A stretch of 64,000 bases of DNA, taken from positions 136,389 to 200,388 of the forward strand of contig CM038720.1 of assembly GCA_021613375.1 (NCBI GenBank). Reading direction: 5' to 3'. The DNA is from Megaleporinus macrocephalus (lineage: Eukaryota > Chordata > Actinopteri > Characiformes > Anostomidae). The notes beneath the pieces were generated by a model that did not search any database, was not told where the DNA came from, and saw only the letters and a list, made by a program, of their open reading frames with translations. The position numbers were made by a program, and so were the translations under genes. Each line of letters opens with the position of its first letter. The stretch's first letter is position 1. Below are positions 33,923 to 46,000 of this stretch, in pieces.

Positions 33923-35893
33923 TCAGGACAGTCGCAGTTCTTTGAGGCTGCGGAGAGAGTCTGCGCAGGTGCGGATGAGGCTGCACAGCTGGATGCTGGT
34001 TTCCACGGAGACGGCCTGCTGCAGCTCCTGCGTGGCCCAGCGCAGTTTGTGCAGCACGGCCTCCTCGGCGTGCGTGAGGGCCGGGTGGGGCTGCGGCGGG
34101 CCGGCTGGGGGCGGAGTGGCCTGCAGGGCGGTGCTGGCGGGCGGGAGGAAGGCGGGGCTGCCGGAGGGGGCGGGGAGCGGCGGGGGCTGTAAAGCGGGAG
34201 GAGCGCGGAGTCCCGAAGCCGCGCCCTCGCAGTGCTCCGGCCGGGGAAGGCCCGTGATGGAGAGCGGCGGTTCGGTGGGCGGAGCTCCGTTCGTAGCCGG
34301 GGGCTGCGGCTGAGTGGCCAGCTGACGCTCTCTCACCTGCGACAGAGCCGCCTGCGCATTTAGAGCTGCGAGAGAAAAAACAGACCCTGTATGAGACATA
34401 CAACAGTTATAACTGCTACCTACATAAACAATCAGAAGGGGAACTCCACCAACTTTCCTAATTTCAGCATTATTAATGATTAATGTAGTTCAGAGAGGTT
34501 CTGTGTGAAACTCTCGGTTCTAGATACAATCAAAATTGTTCACAGTGGAGGTGAATGGAACCAGACGTCCACCTCTAAAAGCTCCTCACAGAAAGTTCTT
34601 ACAGTAGATGTTATAAATACACTGTCTGATTCTGAGACGCTGTTATGATAATTAAGGGAAGATCTTAAACACCATCTGAACCAGTTCACACCCTTAAGGC
34701 TGATTTATTCTCCCTCTGCGTGTGTTTTAAAAGATAGAACAGTCACTGCCCACGGCTCTGCGTCAGCTCTGTCGACAGGGTCAGCAACATATCCAGTAGA
34801 GGGCAGTAATCTCTTCATTTACAGCTCAAACACTCAATTATGTAGGTTGTTTATAAATTTGGTGGAATTCCCCTTTAAAAGCAGTGGTGTTTATGCGTAT
34901 CCATGGGATGAGTGGTGGATATCTGCACAGGGTTATAAAGTGTGATGGCTGATGAATTATGATCTGTATATTTCTATAGGAGGAGATGAAGGAGGACCTG
35001 GGTTGTCTTTGTCAACGTCTGAGTCCAGCTCTTGACACGCAACGCAGTAGTTCTTCTTCTGTTTGTCCTGGAGCAGAATCGTCTGGGAAACGTGGATAAA
35101 ACAGTTCTGAGGTCAGTTAAAGGCCAGTAAACAAGGACTTGTTAAAAAAAAAAAAAACACAGACTTGACCCTGCAGGGGGTCCCGATGGTCTCACCCCAC
35201 ACAGCTCGCAGCACTCCCCCAGCATTTTATAACCTTTCAGCAGGTAGTCTCCCATCAGCTTGCTTATTTTGTCCTGGCGCTCCCGGCGGGCCTGGATCAC
35301 CTTCATCTCAGCCTCGGTGGGAGGTTCCCACTCAAAGTCTTCCTCATCTGAAAAACAAATGGAGCTGAAGTTCTTAATCAAACTCTCAGTTACACCTTAA
35401 ATTGTAAAAGAGAATTCGAATAAGATAGAGACTGACAGCTAAGGCGCCTGGATTCAACTGATACACTATTTAAGGTGGAACGGAAAATTCAAAAAAGATA
35501 AAAACTGACAGCTGATTACTGATCTGAGTACAGTCTTTCATACACATAATAAATAAATATCACCCATAACTGCAGCGTTTAAAAACATAAAGAAACGAAC
35601 TCACAATCTCCTTATCATAAAAATCATAAATAAACACACCAAAAAATCTGAATTAATAAAAATATTAACACGTAAACAAACATAAATACAACTGACAGCA
35701 GAGAGTTTTAGCATTAGCACACGAGCTAACCTCGCTAACCCGGAGAATAACTAATCACAGAAGCGCAGTTAGAGATCCGAACAACTCGTAAAGCCTCAGA
35801 ATCCGATCAGAATCCTCCACCAAAGCAGAAACGAGTGAAATTAAACTGTAAAAGTTGTCATTAAGCTGCAAAAGCACCTGCATTTAGCGCCAT
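33923..35893 (-). CDS. znrd2: Zinc ribbon domain containing 2 (SSSCA1/p27)
   Basis: ZNRD2 is a small conserved cytoplasmic protein, known in human as Sjogren syndrome/scleroderma autoantigen 1. Its molecular role is poorly defined. Four coding exons: 35893-35878, 35347-35196, 35082-34998 and 34365-33923, all GT-AG and in phase, 231 aa (human about 199). Residues 6-50 carry the conserved EDFEWEPPTEAE, RRERQDKISKLMGDYLLKGY block. The zinc ribbon is C52-x2-C55 and C69-x2-C72 (ELCG, NYCVACQ), with DSDVDKDNPALNAQAALSQ after it. A Pro/Gly/Ala-rich linker, longer than in human, contains RPEHCEGAA. The C-terminal helical part holds ETSIQLCSLIR and LRSLKEL. It diverges from htatsf1 and precedes fam89b on the same strand. 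The exon 3 donor (CAG|GTCCTC) is weak. Confidence 0.95.
34511..34670. repeat. Dispersed ~160-bp repeat, copy 1
   Basis: From CTCTCGGTTCTAGATACA to about GGGAAGATCTTAAAC this matches 50555-50721 in the same orientation at about nine of ten bases by eye. It lies in znrd2 intron 3. There is no terminal inverted repeat or coding capacity, so it may be a SINE fragment or other non-autonomous element. Confidence 0.8.
35391..35520. repeat. Degenerate foldback/duplicated element in znrd2 intron 1
   Basis: ACACCTTAAATTGT at 35392 and CACTATTTAAGGTGGAACGG at 35464 are inverted relatives. After each comes a near-identical stretch: AATTCGAATAAGATAGAGAC versus AATTCAAAAAAGATAAAAAC, both followed by TGACAGCT. 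It looks like a damaged copy of the family at 36751-36812. Confidence 0.65.
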
Positions 35894-36405
35894 GCTCCCC
35901 TCCTAGCAGCCGCACCGGCACTGAGCGCAGCGAACACGGCGAGCGCCACCTGCAGGACCGGAGGACGGATTAGTGACACATCAGTAATATGAGTCAAAAT
36001 TCCGAAAGCCATTTTTTCAGTCAGTATTTCGACATAGGTTCATTTTCTCGAGAACATTTTAAGATTTTAAGTCATAATTTTGATACAAATGCCACCAGAA
36101 TAAGAACAAAAATGTGTGATATTGACTTCAGTATACTGTCTTTACAGATCACTGAATGACGTATGAACTTTTTAATTCCGGCTAATATATGATATAATGC
36201 GGAGAGTAAAACAGTAGAAGGTGATAACAGACATAGTCTCATATTTTCAGAATCGTGATATTAATATTTTTTACAACTCAAGTTGTAGCTGAACTGTAAA
36301 CACGTTGTGGCCGCCGCGGAACTAACGAGCCTGGTCGTCGGTTTCAGCCCGGGTGACCAAAACGTCGCACCAGATTGTAGCGCTCCAGTGTTTTGGCGCT
36401 GAGCA
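35894..36405. promoter_or_regulatory. Divergent znrd2/htatsf1 promoter region and htatsf1 5' non-coding exon
   Basis: The region separates the minus-strand znrd2 start from a GC-rich plus-strand stretch (GTGGCCGCCGCGGAACTAAC near 36307) that ends in GCA|GTAAGT, a perfect donor at 36406. The first coding htatsf1 exon begins exactly at an acceptor AG with the ATG at its first base, so a non-coding 5' exon ending at 36405 is expected. The transcription start is not defined by sequence. Confidence 0.5.
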
Positions 36406-36750
36406 GTAAGTGCGGATTAATGTGATTATTTTTGGTTTCTCTCGTTATAAAACCGCCCAGTTGGTTCTGTTCGAGTGTTTGTGGTTCTGCTATCTTTCGT
36501 ACAGGCTCGGGTTTGAGTTAAACTCCGCAGTTAGTTCGCTATTCGGGTTTAAAGGGCGGAGATCCGCTCGTAGCGCGTCTGCACTGTGTGGAGAAGTGGG
36601 TTAACGCGCGTGACGTATTACGAGAGAAAGAGGAGATTAAGGCGCTTTAGTGGCTCCAAAAGCAGCCCCGTCATTCCCGACACGTTCAGATAGAAGTTCT
36701 GATTCACAGAAGTCAGCTGATCTCATGTTGAACATGATTTGCTTTAGAAA

Positions 36751-36812
36751 TTTCCGTTCCGCCTTAAATGGTGTTGCGTGTAACTGCTGCACTATTTAAG
36801 GTGGAACGGAAA
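36751..36812. mobile_element. 62-bp foldback (MITE-like) element
   Basis: Arms of about 23 bp, TTTCCGTTCCGCCTTAAATG (36751) and CACTATTTAAGGTGGAACGG (36790, continuing AAA), are inverted and near perfect, with a loop of about 16 bases. Related single arms occur at 18408, 18437, 18468, 35392 and 35464. The size and arms suit a very short non-autonomous element. No target-site duplication was established. Confidence 0.65.
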
Positions 36813-37053
36813 GTTCGAATGAACAGCACGTGCTGCATTTTCACGTCACTATTTTCCGACTCCTGTTTATCCCCAGACCATGTATAAGGCTGGTATATGT
36901 AAATTAGGTCTGTTCTGATTGGCTGCCGTGTATTAAGCCCTATTATAATGTCAGTGTGGGCGTGGCTAGACATCTGTATATGTAAATATATGTAAATGAA
37001 TTATTGAAATGTTATTGTATATGATTTATGTTCTCTTTCCCGCTGATGTGCAG

Positions 37054-40000
37054 ATGAGCGGAGACTCGGACGGGAACAGAGAGTTTCACGAGCAGCTCCG
37101 GCTGCAGGAGCTGTACGGACAGAAGCGGGACGACGGAGACGATCCGTACACGTACGTGGATCCCGAGGATGGAACCGTGTACGACTGGGATCATGACAAG
37201 AAGGCCTGGTTCCCGAAGGTATCATATCCTAACACAGCTAGTGATTTGTTAAAAAAGGGGAATTCCACCCATTTAAAAATTCCTCAGTGCAGATGGGTTC
37301 CCGGGAGGTTCTGGTCTGGTCTTGATGAAGCTGTTCGGTAGTGAAGTGTGTGGATGTGTCTGCAGATCACTGAGGACTTCATCGCCGCTTATCAAGCGAA
37401 CTACGGCTTCAGTGAAGATGGAACTCCGGACCCTGCAGCATCAGCTCCACCAGGAGAAGCTCCAGCAGATAAACCAGAGGAGAAGAAAGTAGAGGAGAAG
37501 AAGAAGAAGGAGGAGAGAAAGGAGGATGAGGAGGAGAAGAAGCCGGATTCGTCTAGCAGTAAAGAGGGCAAACAGAAAGGAGAGAAGAGGAAAGCAGAGC
37601 CGGGTGTGTAAACAGGCTGCGGTTGTTTGTGGTTTTGTTTGTGATTTTTGTTTGTTTGTGGTTTTGTTTGTTTGTGGTTTTGTTTGTAGTTTTTGTTTGT
37701 TTGTGGTTTTGTTTGTGGTTTTGTTTGTGATTTTTGTTTGTTTGTAGTTTTGTTTGTTTGTGGTTTTGTTTGTAGTTTTTGTTTGTTTGTGGTTTTGTTT
37801 GTGGTTTTGTTTGTGTTTTTTGTTTGTTTGTAGTTTTGTTTGTTTGTGGTTTTGTTTGTAGTTTTTGTTTGTTTGTGGTTTTGTTTGTTTGTGGTTTAGT
37901 TTTTTTGTTTGTGGTTTTGTTTGTGATTTTTGTTTGTTTGTTTGTGGTTTTGCTTGTAGTTTTTGTTTGTTTGTGGTTTTGTTTGTAGTTTTTGTTTGTT
38001 TGTGGTTTTGTTTGTTTGTGGTTTTGTTTTTTGTTTGGTTTTTGTTTGTGGTTTAGTTTGTTGGTGGTTTTGTTTGTGTGTTGTTTTTGTGTGGTGTTTT
38101 TGTTTGTTTGTGGTTTGTTTGTTTGTTTGTGGTTTTGTTTGTTTGTTGTTTTGTTTGTTTGTTTGTGGTTTTGTTTGGGTTTGTTTGTGGGTTTGTTTGT
38201 AGTTTTGTTTGTTTGTGGTTTTGTTTGTTTGTGGGTTTGTTTGTTTGTGGTTTTGTTTGTGGTTTTGTTTGTTTGTTGTTTTGTTTGTTTGTTTGTTTGT
38301 GGTTTTGTTTTTTTGTTGTTTTGTTTGTAGTTTTGTTTGTTTGTGGGTTTGTTTGTTGTTTTGTTTGTTTGTGGGTTTGTTTGTTTGTGGGTTTGTTTGT
38401 AGTTTTGTTTGTTTGTGGGTTTGTTTGTGTGTTGTTTTTGTGTGGTGTTTTTGTTTGTTTGTGGTTTGTTTGTTTGTTTGTGGTTTTGTTTGTTTGTTGT
38501 TTTGTTTGTTTGTTTGTGGTTTTGTTTGGGTTTGTTTGTGGGTTTGTTTGTAGTTTTGTTTGTTTGTGGTTTTGTTTGTTTGTGGGTTTGTTTGTTTGTG
38601 GTTTTGTTTGTGGTTTTGTTTGTTTGTTGTTTTGTTTGTTTGTTTGTTTGTGGTTTTGTTTTTTTGTTGTTTTGTTTGTTTGTAGTTTTGTTTGTTTGTG
38701 GGTTTGTTTGTTGTTTTGTTTGTTTGTGGGTTTGTTTGTAGTTTTGTTTGTTTGTGGGTTTGTTTGTTGTTTTGTTTGTGTGTTTGTTTGTTTGTGGGTT
38801 TGTTTGTAGTTTTGTTTGTTTGTGGTTTTGTTTGTTTGTTTGTGGTTTTGTTTTTTTGTTTGTTTGTGGGTTTGTTTGTAGTTTTGTTTGTTTGTTTGTA
38901 GTTTTGTTTGTTTGTTTGTGGTTTTGTTTGTTTGTTTATTTGTGTTCTGAGGATCTGGAAGTGACTGTGAACCTCTCTCTGACCCCCGCAGGCTGGTTCG
39001 ACATCGAGAAAGATAAAAACACGAATGTTTACGTTTCGGGTAAGAGCTCTTATTGAGACGCTGTTAAAGGGCTGGTTATAGGAGAGTAAGGGGTGTGGGC
39101 TGGGCGCCCCCTGGTGGCCGCTGGTATCAGTGAAGTGTGTCTGTGGGCAGGTCTTCCTCCTGATATCACTCCGGACGAGTTTGTGGACCTGATGTCTAAG
39201 TGTGGGATCATCATGAGGGACCCGATTTCGGAGGAGTACAAGGTGAAGCTGTATAGAGACTCTGAGGGGAACCAGAAAGGAGACGGACTCTGCTGTTACC
39301 TGAAGGTGAGTTTCCTGAAGAACAAACACTCGTACCTGCAGATTCTACACGTACGTCCACCTGTCCCTCTGTACAGCCACCTGTCCCCCTGTATGTCCGC
39401 CTGTCCCTCTGTACGTCCACCTGTCCCCCTGTACGTCCGCTTGTCCCTTTGTACGTCCGCCTGTCCCTCTGTACGTCCACCTGTCTCTCTGTACGTCCGC
39501 CTGTCCCCCTGTACGTCCGCCTGTCCCCCTGTACGTCCGCCTGTCCCGCTGTACGTCAGCCTGTCCCCCTGTACGTCCGCCTGTCCCCGTACGTCCATCT
39601 GTTCCTCTAACAGTGTAACAGTGAGCGTGTTACAGTGTGCCGTGAGCGTGTTACAGTGTGCTGTGAGCGTGTTGCAGTGTGCATGTTATAGTGTGCCGTG
39701 TGCGTTAGTGTGCCGTGGGCGTGTCACAGTGTGCAGTGTGCAGTGTTACTGTGTGCAGTGTTACTGTGTGCAGTGTTACTGTGTGCAGTGAGCGTGTTAG
39801 TGTGCAGTGAGCATGCTACTGTGTATTACGGTGTGCAGTGAGCGTGTTGCAGTGTTACTGTGTGCAGCGAGCGTGTTGCAGTGTGCAGTGAGTGTGTTGC
39901 AGTGTGCAGCGAGCGTGTTACAGTGTGCAGTGAGTGTTTTGTAGTGTGCAGTGGGCGTGTTACAGTGTGCAGTGAGCGTGTTGCAGTGTGCAGTGAGTGT

Positions 40001-43000
40001 GTTACTGTGTGCAGTGAGTGTGTTAGTGTGCAGCGAGCGTGTTACAGTGTGCAGTGAGTGTGTTGTAGTGTGCAGTGGGCGTGTTACAGTGTGCAGTGAG
40101 CGTGTTACAGTGAGCGTGTTACAGTGTGCAGTGAGTGTGTTACTGTGTATTACTGTGTGCAGTGAGTGTGTTGCAGTGTGCAGTGAGTGTGTTGCAGTGT
40201 GCAGTGAGTGTGTTGCAGGGTGCAGTGAGTGTGTTACTGTGTATTACTGTGTGCAGTGAGTGTGTTACAGTGTGCAGTGAGCGTGTTACAGTGTGCAGTG
40301 AGTGTGTTACTGTGTATTACTGTGTGCAGTGAGCGTGTTACAGTGTGCAGTGAGTGTGTTACTGTGTGCAGTGAGTGTGTTACTGTGTGCAGTGAGTGTG
40401 TTACAGTGTGCAGTGAGTGTGTTACTGTGTATTACTTTGTACAGTGAGTGTGTTACAGTGTGCAGTGAGTGTGTTACTGTGTGCAGTGAGTGTGTTACTG
40501 TGTGCAGTGAGCGTGTTACAGTGTGCAGTGAGTGTGTTACTGTGTATTACTGTGTGCAGTGAGCGTGTTACAGTGTGTAGTGAGTGTGTTACTGTGTATT
40601 ACAGTGTGCAGTGAGCGTGTTACAGTGTGCAGTGAGTGTGTTACTGTGTATTACAGTGTGCAGTGAGCGTGTTACAGTGTGCAGTGAGTGTGTTACTGTG
40701 TATTACTGTGTGCAGTGAGCTTGTTACAGTGTGCAGTGTGTTACTGTGTATTACTGTGTGCAGTGAGCTTGTTACAGTGTGCATTGAGTGTGTTACTGTG
40801 TGCAGTGAGTGTGTTACAGTGTGTTGCAGTGTGTTACTGTGTATTACAGTGTGCAGTGAGCGTGTTACAGTGTGCAGTGTGTTACTGTGTATTACTGTGT
40901 GCAGTGAGCTTGTTACAGTGTGCATTGAGTGTGTTACTGTGTGCAGTGAGTGTGTTACAGTGTGTAGTGAGTGTGTTACTGTGTATTACTGTGTGCAGTG
41001 AGTGTGTTGCAGTGTGTGTTACTGTGTATTACAGTGTGCAGTGAGCGTGTTACAGTGTGCAGTGAGTGTGTTACTGTGTATTACAGTGTGCAGTGAGCGT
41101 GTTACAGTGTGCAGTGAGTGTGTTACTGTGTATTACTGTGTGCAGTGAGCTTGTTACAGTGTGCAGTGAGTGTGTTACTGTGTATTACTGTGTGCAGTGA
41201 GTGTGTTGCAGTGTGCAGTGAGTGTGTTGCAGTGTGCAGTGAGTGTGTTACTGTGTATTACTGTGTGCAGTGAGCGTGTTACAGTGTGCAGTGAGCGTGT
41301 TACAGTGTGCAGTGAGTGTGTTACTGTGTATTACTGTGTGCAGTGAGCGTGTTACAGTGTGCAGTGAGCGTGTTAGTGTGCAGTGAGTGTGTTACTGTGT
41401 GCAGTGAGTGTGTTACTGTGTGCAGTGAGTGTGTTACTGTGTGCAGTGAGTGTGTTGCAGTGTGCAGTGAGTGTGTTACTGTGTATTACTGTGTGCAGTG
41501 AGCGTGTTACAGTGTGCAGTGAGTGTGTTACTGTGTATTACTGTGTGCAGTGAGCGTGTTACAGTGTGCAGTGAGTGTGTTAGTGTGCAGTGAGTGTGTT
41601 ACTGTGTATTACTGTGTGCAGTGAGTGTGTTACAGTGTGCAGTGAGTGTGTTACTGTGTGCAGTGAGTGTGTTACTGTGTGCAGTGAGCGTGTTACAGTG
41701 TGCAGTGAGTGTGTTACTGTGTATTACTTTGTGCAGTGAGTGTGTTACAGTGTGCAGTGAGTGTGTTACTGTGTGCAGTGAGTGCGTTACTGTGTGCAGT
41801 GAGCGTGTTACAGTGTGCAGTGAGTGTGTTACTGTGTATTACTGTGTGCTGTGAGTGTGTTACAGTGTGCAATGAGTGTGTTATTGTGTGCAGTGAGTGT
41901 GTTACTGTGTACAGTGAGTGTGTTATTGTGTGCAGTGAGTGTGTTACTGTGTGCAGTGAGCGTGTTACAGTAAGCAGTGAGTGTGTTACTGTGTATTACT
42001 GTGTGTAGTGAGTGTGTTACAGTGTGCAGTGAGTGTGTTACTGTGTGCAGTGAGCATGTTACAGTGTGCAGTGAGTGTGTTACAGTGTGCAGTGAGTGTG
42101 TTACTGTGTATTACTGTGTGCAGTGAGTGTGTTACTGTGTGCAGTGAGTGTGTTACTGTGTGCAGTGAGTGTGTTACTGTGTATTACTGTGTGCAGCGAG
42201 TGTGTTACAGTGTGCAGTGAGTGTGTTACTGTGTATTACTGTGTGCAGTGAGCGTGTTACAGTGTGCAGTGAGTGTGTTACTGTGTATTACTGTGTGCAA
42301 TGAGTGTGTTACAGTGTGCAGTGAGTGTGTTACTGTGTGCAGTGAGTGTGTTACAGTGTGCAGTGAGTGTGTTACTGTGTGCAGTGAGTGTGTTACTGTG
42401 TGCAGTGAGTGTGTTACAGTGTGCAGTGAGTGTGTTACTGTGTGCAGTGAGTGTGTTACAGTGTGCAGTGAGTGTGTTACTGTGTGCAGTGAGTGTGTTA
42501 CAGTGTGCAGTGAGTGTGTTATTGTGTGCAGTGAGTGTGTTACAGTGTGCAGTGAGTGTGTTACTGTGTGCAGAGGGAGTCGGTGGCTCTGGCGGAGCGT
42601 CTGCTGGATGACTCGGAGATCCGCGGCTACAGGCTTCACGTGGAAGCTGCTCGGTTCGAGCTGAAGGGTCAGTACGACGCCAGTAAGAAGAAGAGGAAGA
42701 ACAAAGAGTACCGCAAAAAGATGCAGCAGCAGCAGAAGTACGGCTCTCAGCACTCCGACCAATCAGTGACCGCTTACATCATAAACAGTCACTTCCTGTT
42801 GGAGTATATACTCTGATTAACAGAAACCTCTCTGATTAACTCACGCCGCTACCATCAGAACTGAAACACGTCACCGAGCGCTGGCGTCTCCGCAGCCCGT
42901 CCAGCAGGTGGTGCTGCAGCGCTGTGCTCAGTCTGTGGTGTGTTGTGTTTAATGTCTGGTGTTTACTGGTTGCTAGGCAGCTGGACTGGAGGCCGGAGAA

Positions 43001-46000
43001 GAAAGGGGAGGTGCGTAAGAGACACGAGCGAGTGGTCATCATCCGGAACATGTTCCACCCGAAAGACTTCGAGGTGAGTTTCCTCTGCAGCAGCGAGCGG
43101 GACGGGGGGACGGGGGGACGGGGGGACGAGGAGCTCGTTAGAGTAATTACATCGTTATTAAACAGGATTTAAAGATTAATTCTAATAAAATAATTATTAT
43201 TTTTATTATTATATAGAGCCTCTTAAACGAGCTCCAGGCTGAATCAGAGAAGTGATTAAGTGCAGATGGTATATTGATAATCTTCTTCAGCTCGTCGGTT
43301 TGATGGAGGGACTGAAAAGAGCTTCAGCTGAAACATCTCCATCTCCAGCGCACGGTCTACTCTGTGCTTCTCAGCAGAACATGTCTGTCCTGCTACGTGT
43401 CCTCTCTCTGAGTTGGACCTCTGGACTATCTAAGTAGTGATTATCATTATTACTCCAGGTCCAGGCCCACCACAGAGCCCGCGTGCGCTGGTTTGAAGGC
43501 TGATCAGGGATCAGATAATTGTTGATCAGGTCACGTGTTTAATGACAGACACACTCTGATCAGATATTATTGATAATGCTGTGAAAGCAGTAATGTGTTG
43601 ACCCTCATGGTGGGCCCCAAGGCTCAGTCCTCGGCCCCCTTTATTTTAAACAGTTATACATTGCCTGTTGAAAAAAGTTGTCATGGTTACAGATCTCACT
43701 GCTTTGATGGAGACGTATAGTTCTATATATAGTACCGGTTGCCGCTGGTTACTGTGCTGCCGGTGATGCGTGTTTGTGGTATGAGTGAGTTGACGGTTTG
43801 TAAACATACTCTTGACTCTCTGAACAGCCTGATCTGGATTAGTCATAGCTGTAACATTTCAGAAACACGAACACATGACCTGACATCGCCCGTTCAGACC
43901 AGACTGCTTTTTAAATATATACATATATATACACACTTCAGGACATTTCTATAATATACACAAATATATACACACTTCAGGACATTTCTATAATATACAC
44001 AAATATATACACACTTCAGGACATTTCTATAATATACACAAATATATACACACTTCAGGACATTTCTATAATATACAAAAATATATATACACACTTCAGG
44101 ACATTTCTATAATATACAAAAATATATATACACACTTCAGGACGTTTCCATAATATACAAAAATATATATACACACTTCAGGACATTTCTATAATATACA
44201 AAAATATATATACACACTTCAGGACATTTCTATAATATACAAAAATATATATACACACTTCAGGACATTTCTATAATATACAAAAATATATATTCACACT
44301 TCAGGACATTTCTATAATATACAAAAATATATACACACACTTCAGGACATTTCCATAATATACAAAAATATATACACACACTTCAGGACATTTCTATAAT
44401 ATACACAAATATATACACACTTCAGGACATTTCTATAATATACAGAAATATATATACACACTTCAGGACATTTCTATAATATACAAAAATATATATACAC
44501 ACTTCAGGACATTTCTATAATATACACAAATATATACACACTTCAGGACATTTCTATAATATACAAAAATATATATACACACTTCAGGACATTTCTATAA
44601 TATACAAAAATATATATTCACACTTCAGGACATTTCTATAATATACAAAAATATATACACACACTTCAGGACATTTCCATAATATACAAAAATATATACA
44701 CACACTTCAGGACATTTCTATAATATACACAAATATATACACACTTCAGGACATTTCTATAATATACAAAAATATATATTCACACTTCAGGACATTTCTA
44801 TAATATACAAAAATATATACACACACTTCAGGACATTTCCATAATATACAAAAATATATACACACACTTCAGGACATTTCTATAATATACACAAATATAT
44901 ACACACTTCAGGACATTTCTATAATATACAAATATATATATACACACTTCAGGATATTTCTATAAGTAATCAATAAGTGTCTGATCACCAGTAAGAACAG
45001 CAGATCTGATTAGAACAGATGTAAATAATCAGACATACAGTACAAAGTAAGATGAATATGTTATTGTGAGAGAAGTAGATCAGATCTTGATCCAGTTTGA
45101 AGAACAAAGTTAGGTTCCAGATTTCTCCTGGACGCCCCAGACATTGTATGAATGTGTTCAGTTCTTGATTTATCTTAATGAAGTACTGAGCAGTCAAAGC
45201 AGGTATTAGATCAGAACTGATAATAATACTGGGTTGTTTAGGAGAAGCTTGGAAAGAGTTAAATAAACACACTGACGTGGTGGTGGTGGTGTGTTGTGCT
45301 GGTGTGAGTGGATCAGGAGTGGTGAGTTATGGAATTGTAATGAAGGTTCTGCAGATAAGAGTGTATAAGAGTGATCTGCTGGTTGTGAGTGGTGTAAACA
45401 CTCTGCTGGTGATTCAGGAACTTCAGCTCTGAATAGCTGAGATGCTGAACAGAAGATCTGCAGGTCTGACTGCATTCCTGAAGCAGGTGCTTCTTCATCC
45501 TCAGACGCTGGAACGCAGGAGTGGCTCCTCACAGCCGCATCTCTCGAGCCTGGCTTATTAACGAGCTGCTTCAGGTTCTAGATCATTCTCAACCAGGAGA
45601 ACCCAGAGACATCCTAGAGTACACAGACAGCTCAATCAGAGCCTCACTGCAATGTTTAACATCAGTACCTGACCTCACTAACACTCAATCAAATCCTCAC
45701 AGCAATGTTCAACATCAGTACCTGACCTCACTAACACTCAATCAAATCCTCACAGCAATGTTCAACATCAGTACCTGACCTCACTAACACTCAATCAAAT
45801 CCTCACAGCAATGTTCAACATCAGTACCTGACCTCACTAACACTCAATCAAATCCTCACAGCAATGTTCAACATCAGTACCTGACCTCACTAACACTCAA
45901 TCAGATCCTCACAGCAATGTTCAACACCAGTACCTGACCTCACTAACACTCAATCAAATCCTCACAGCAATGTTCAACATCAGTACCTGACCTCACTAAC

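Noticed and set aside
33831..34403. Plus-strand 160-codon and other minus-strand frames over the znrd2 last exon
   Set aside because: Shadows of the GC-rich znrd2 exon 4. Only one minus frame has the conserved NAQAALSQ, PEHCEGAA and ETSIQLCSLIR motifs.
37896..39329. 477-codon Lys/Gln/Thr/Asn-rich minus-strand frame
   Set aside because: Antisense of the TTTG array and of htatsf1 exons 3-4. The sense-strand exons are well supported.
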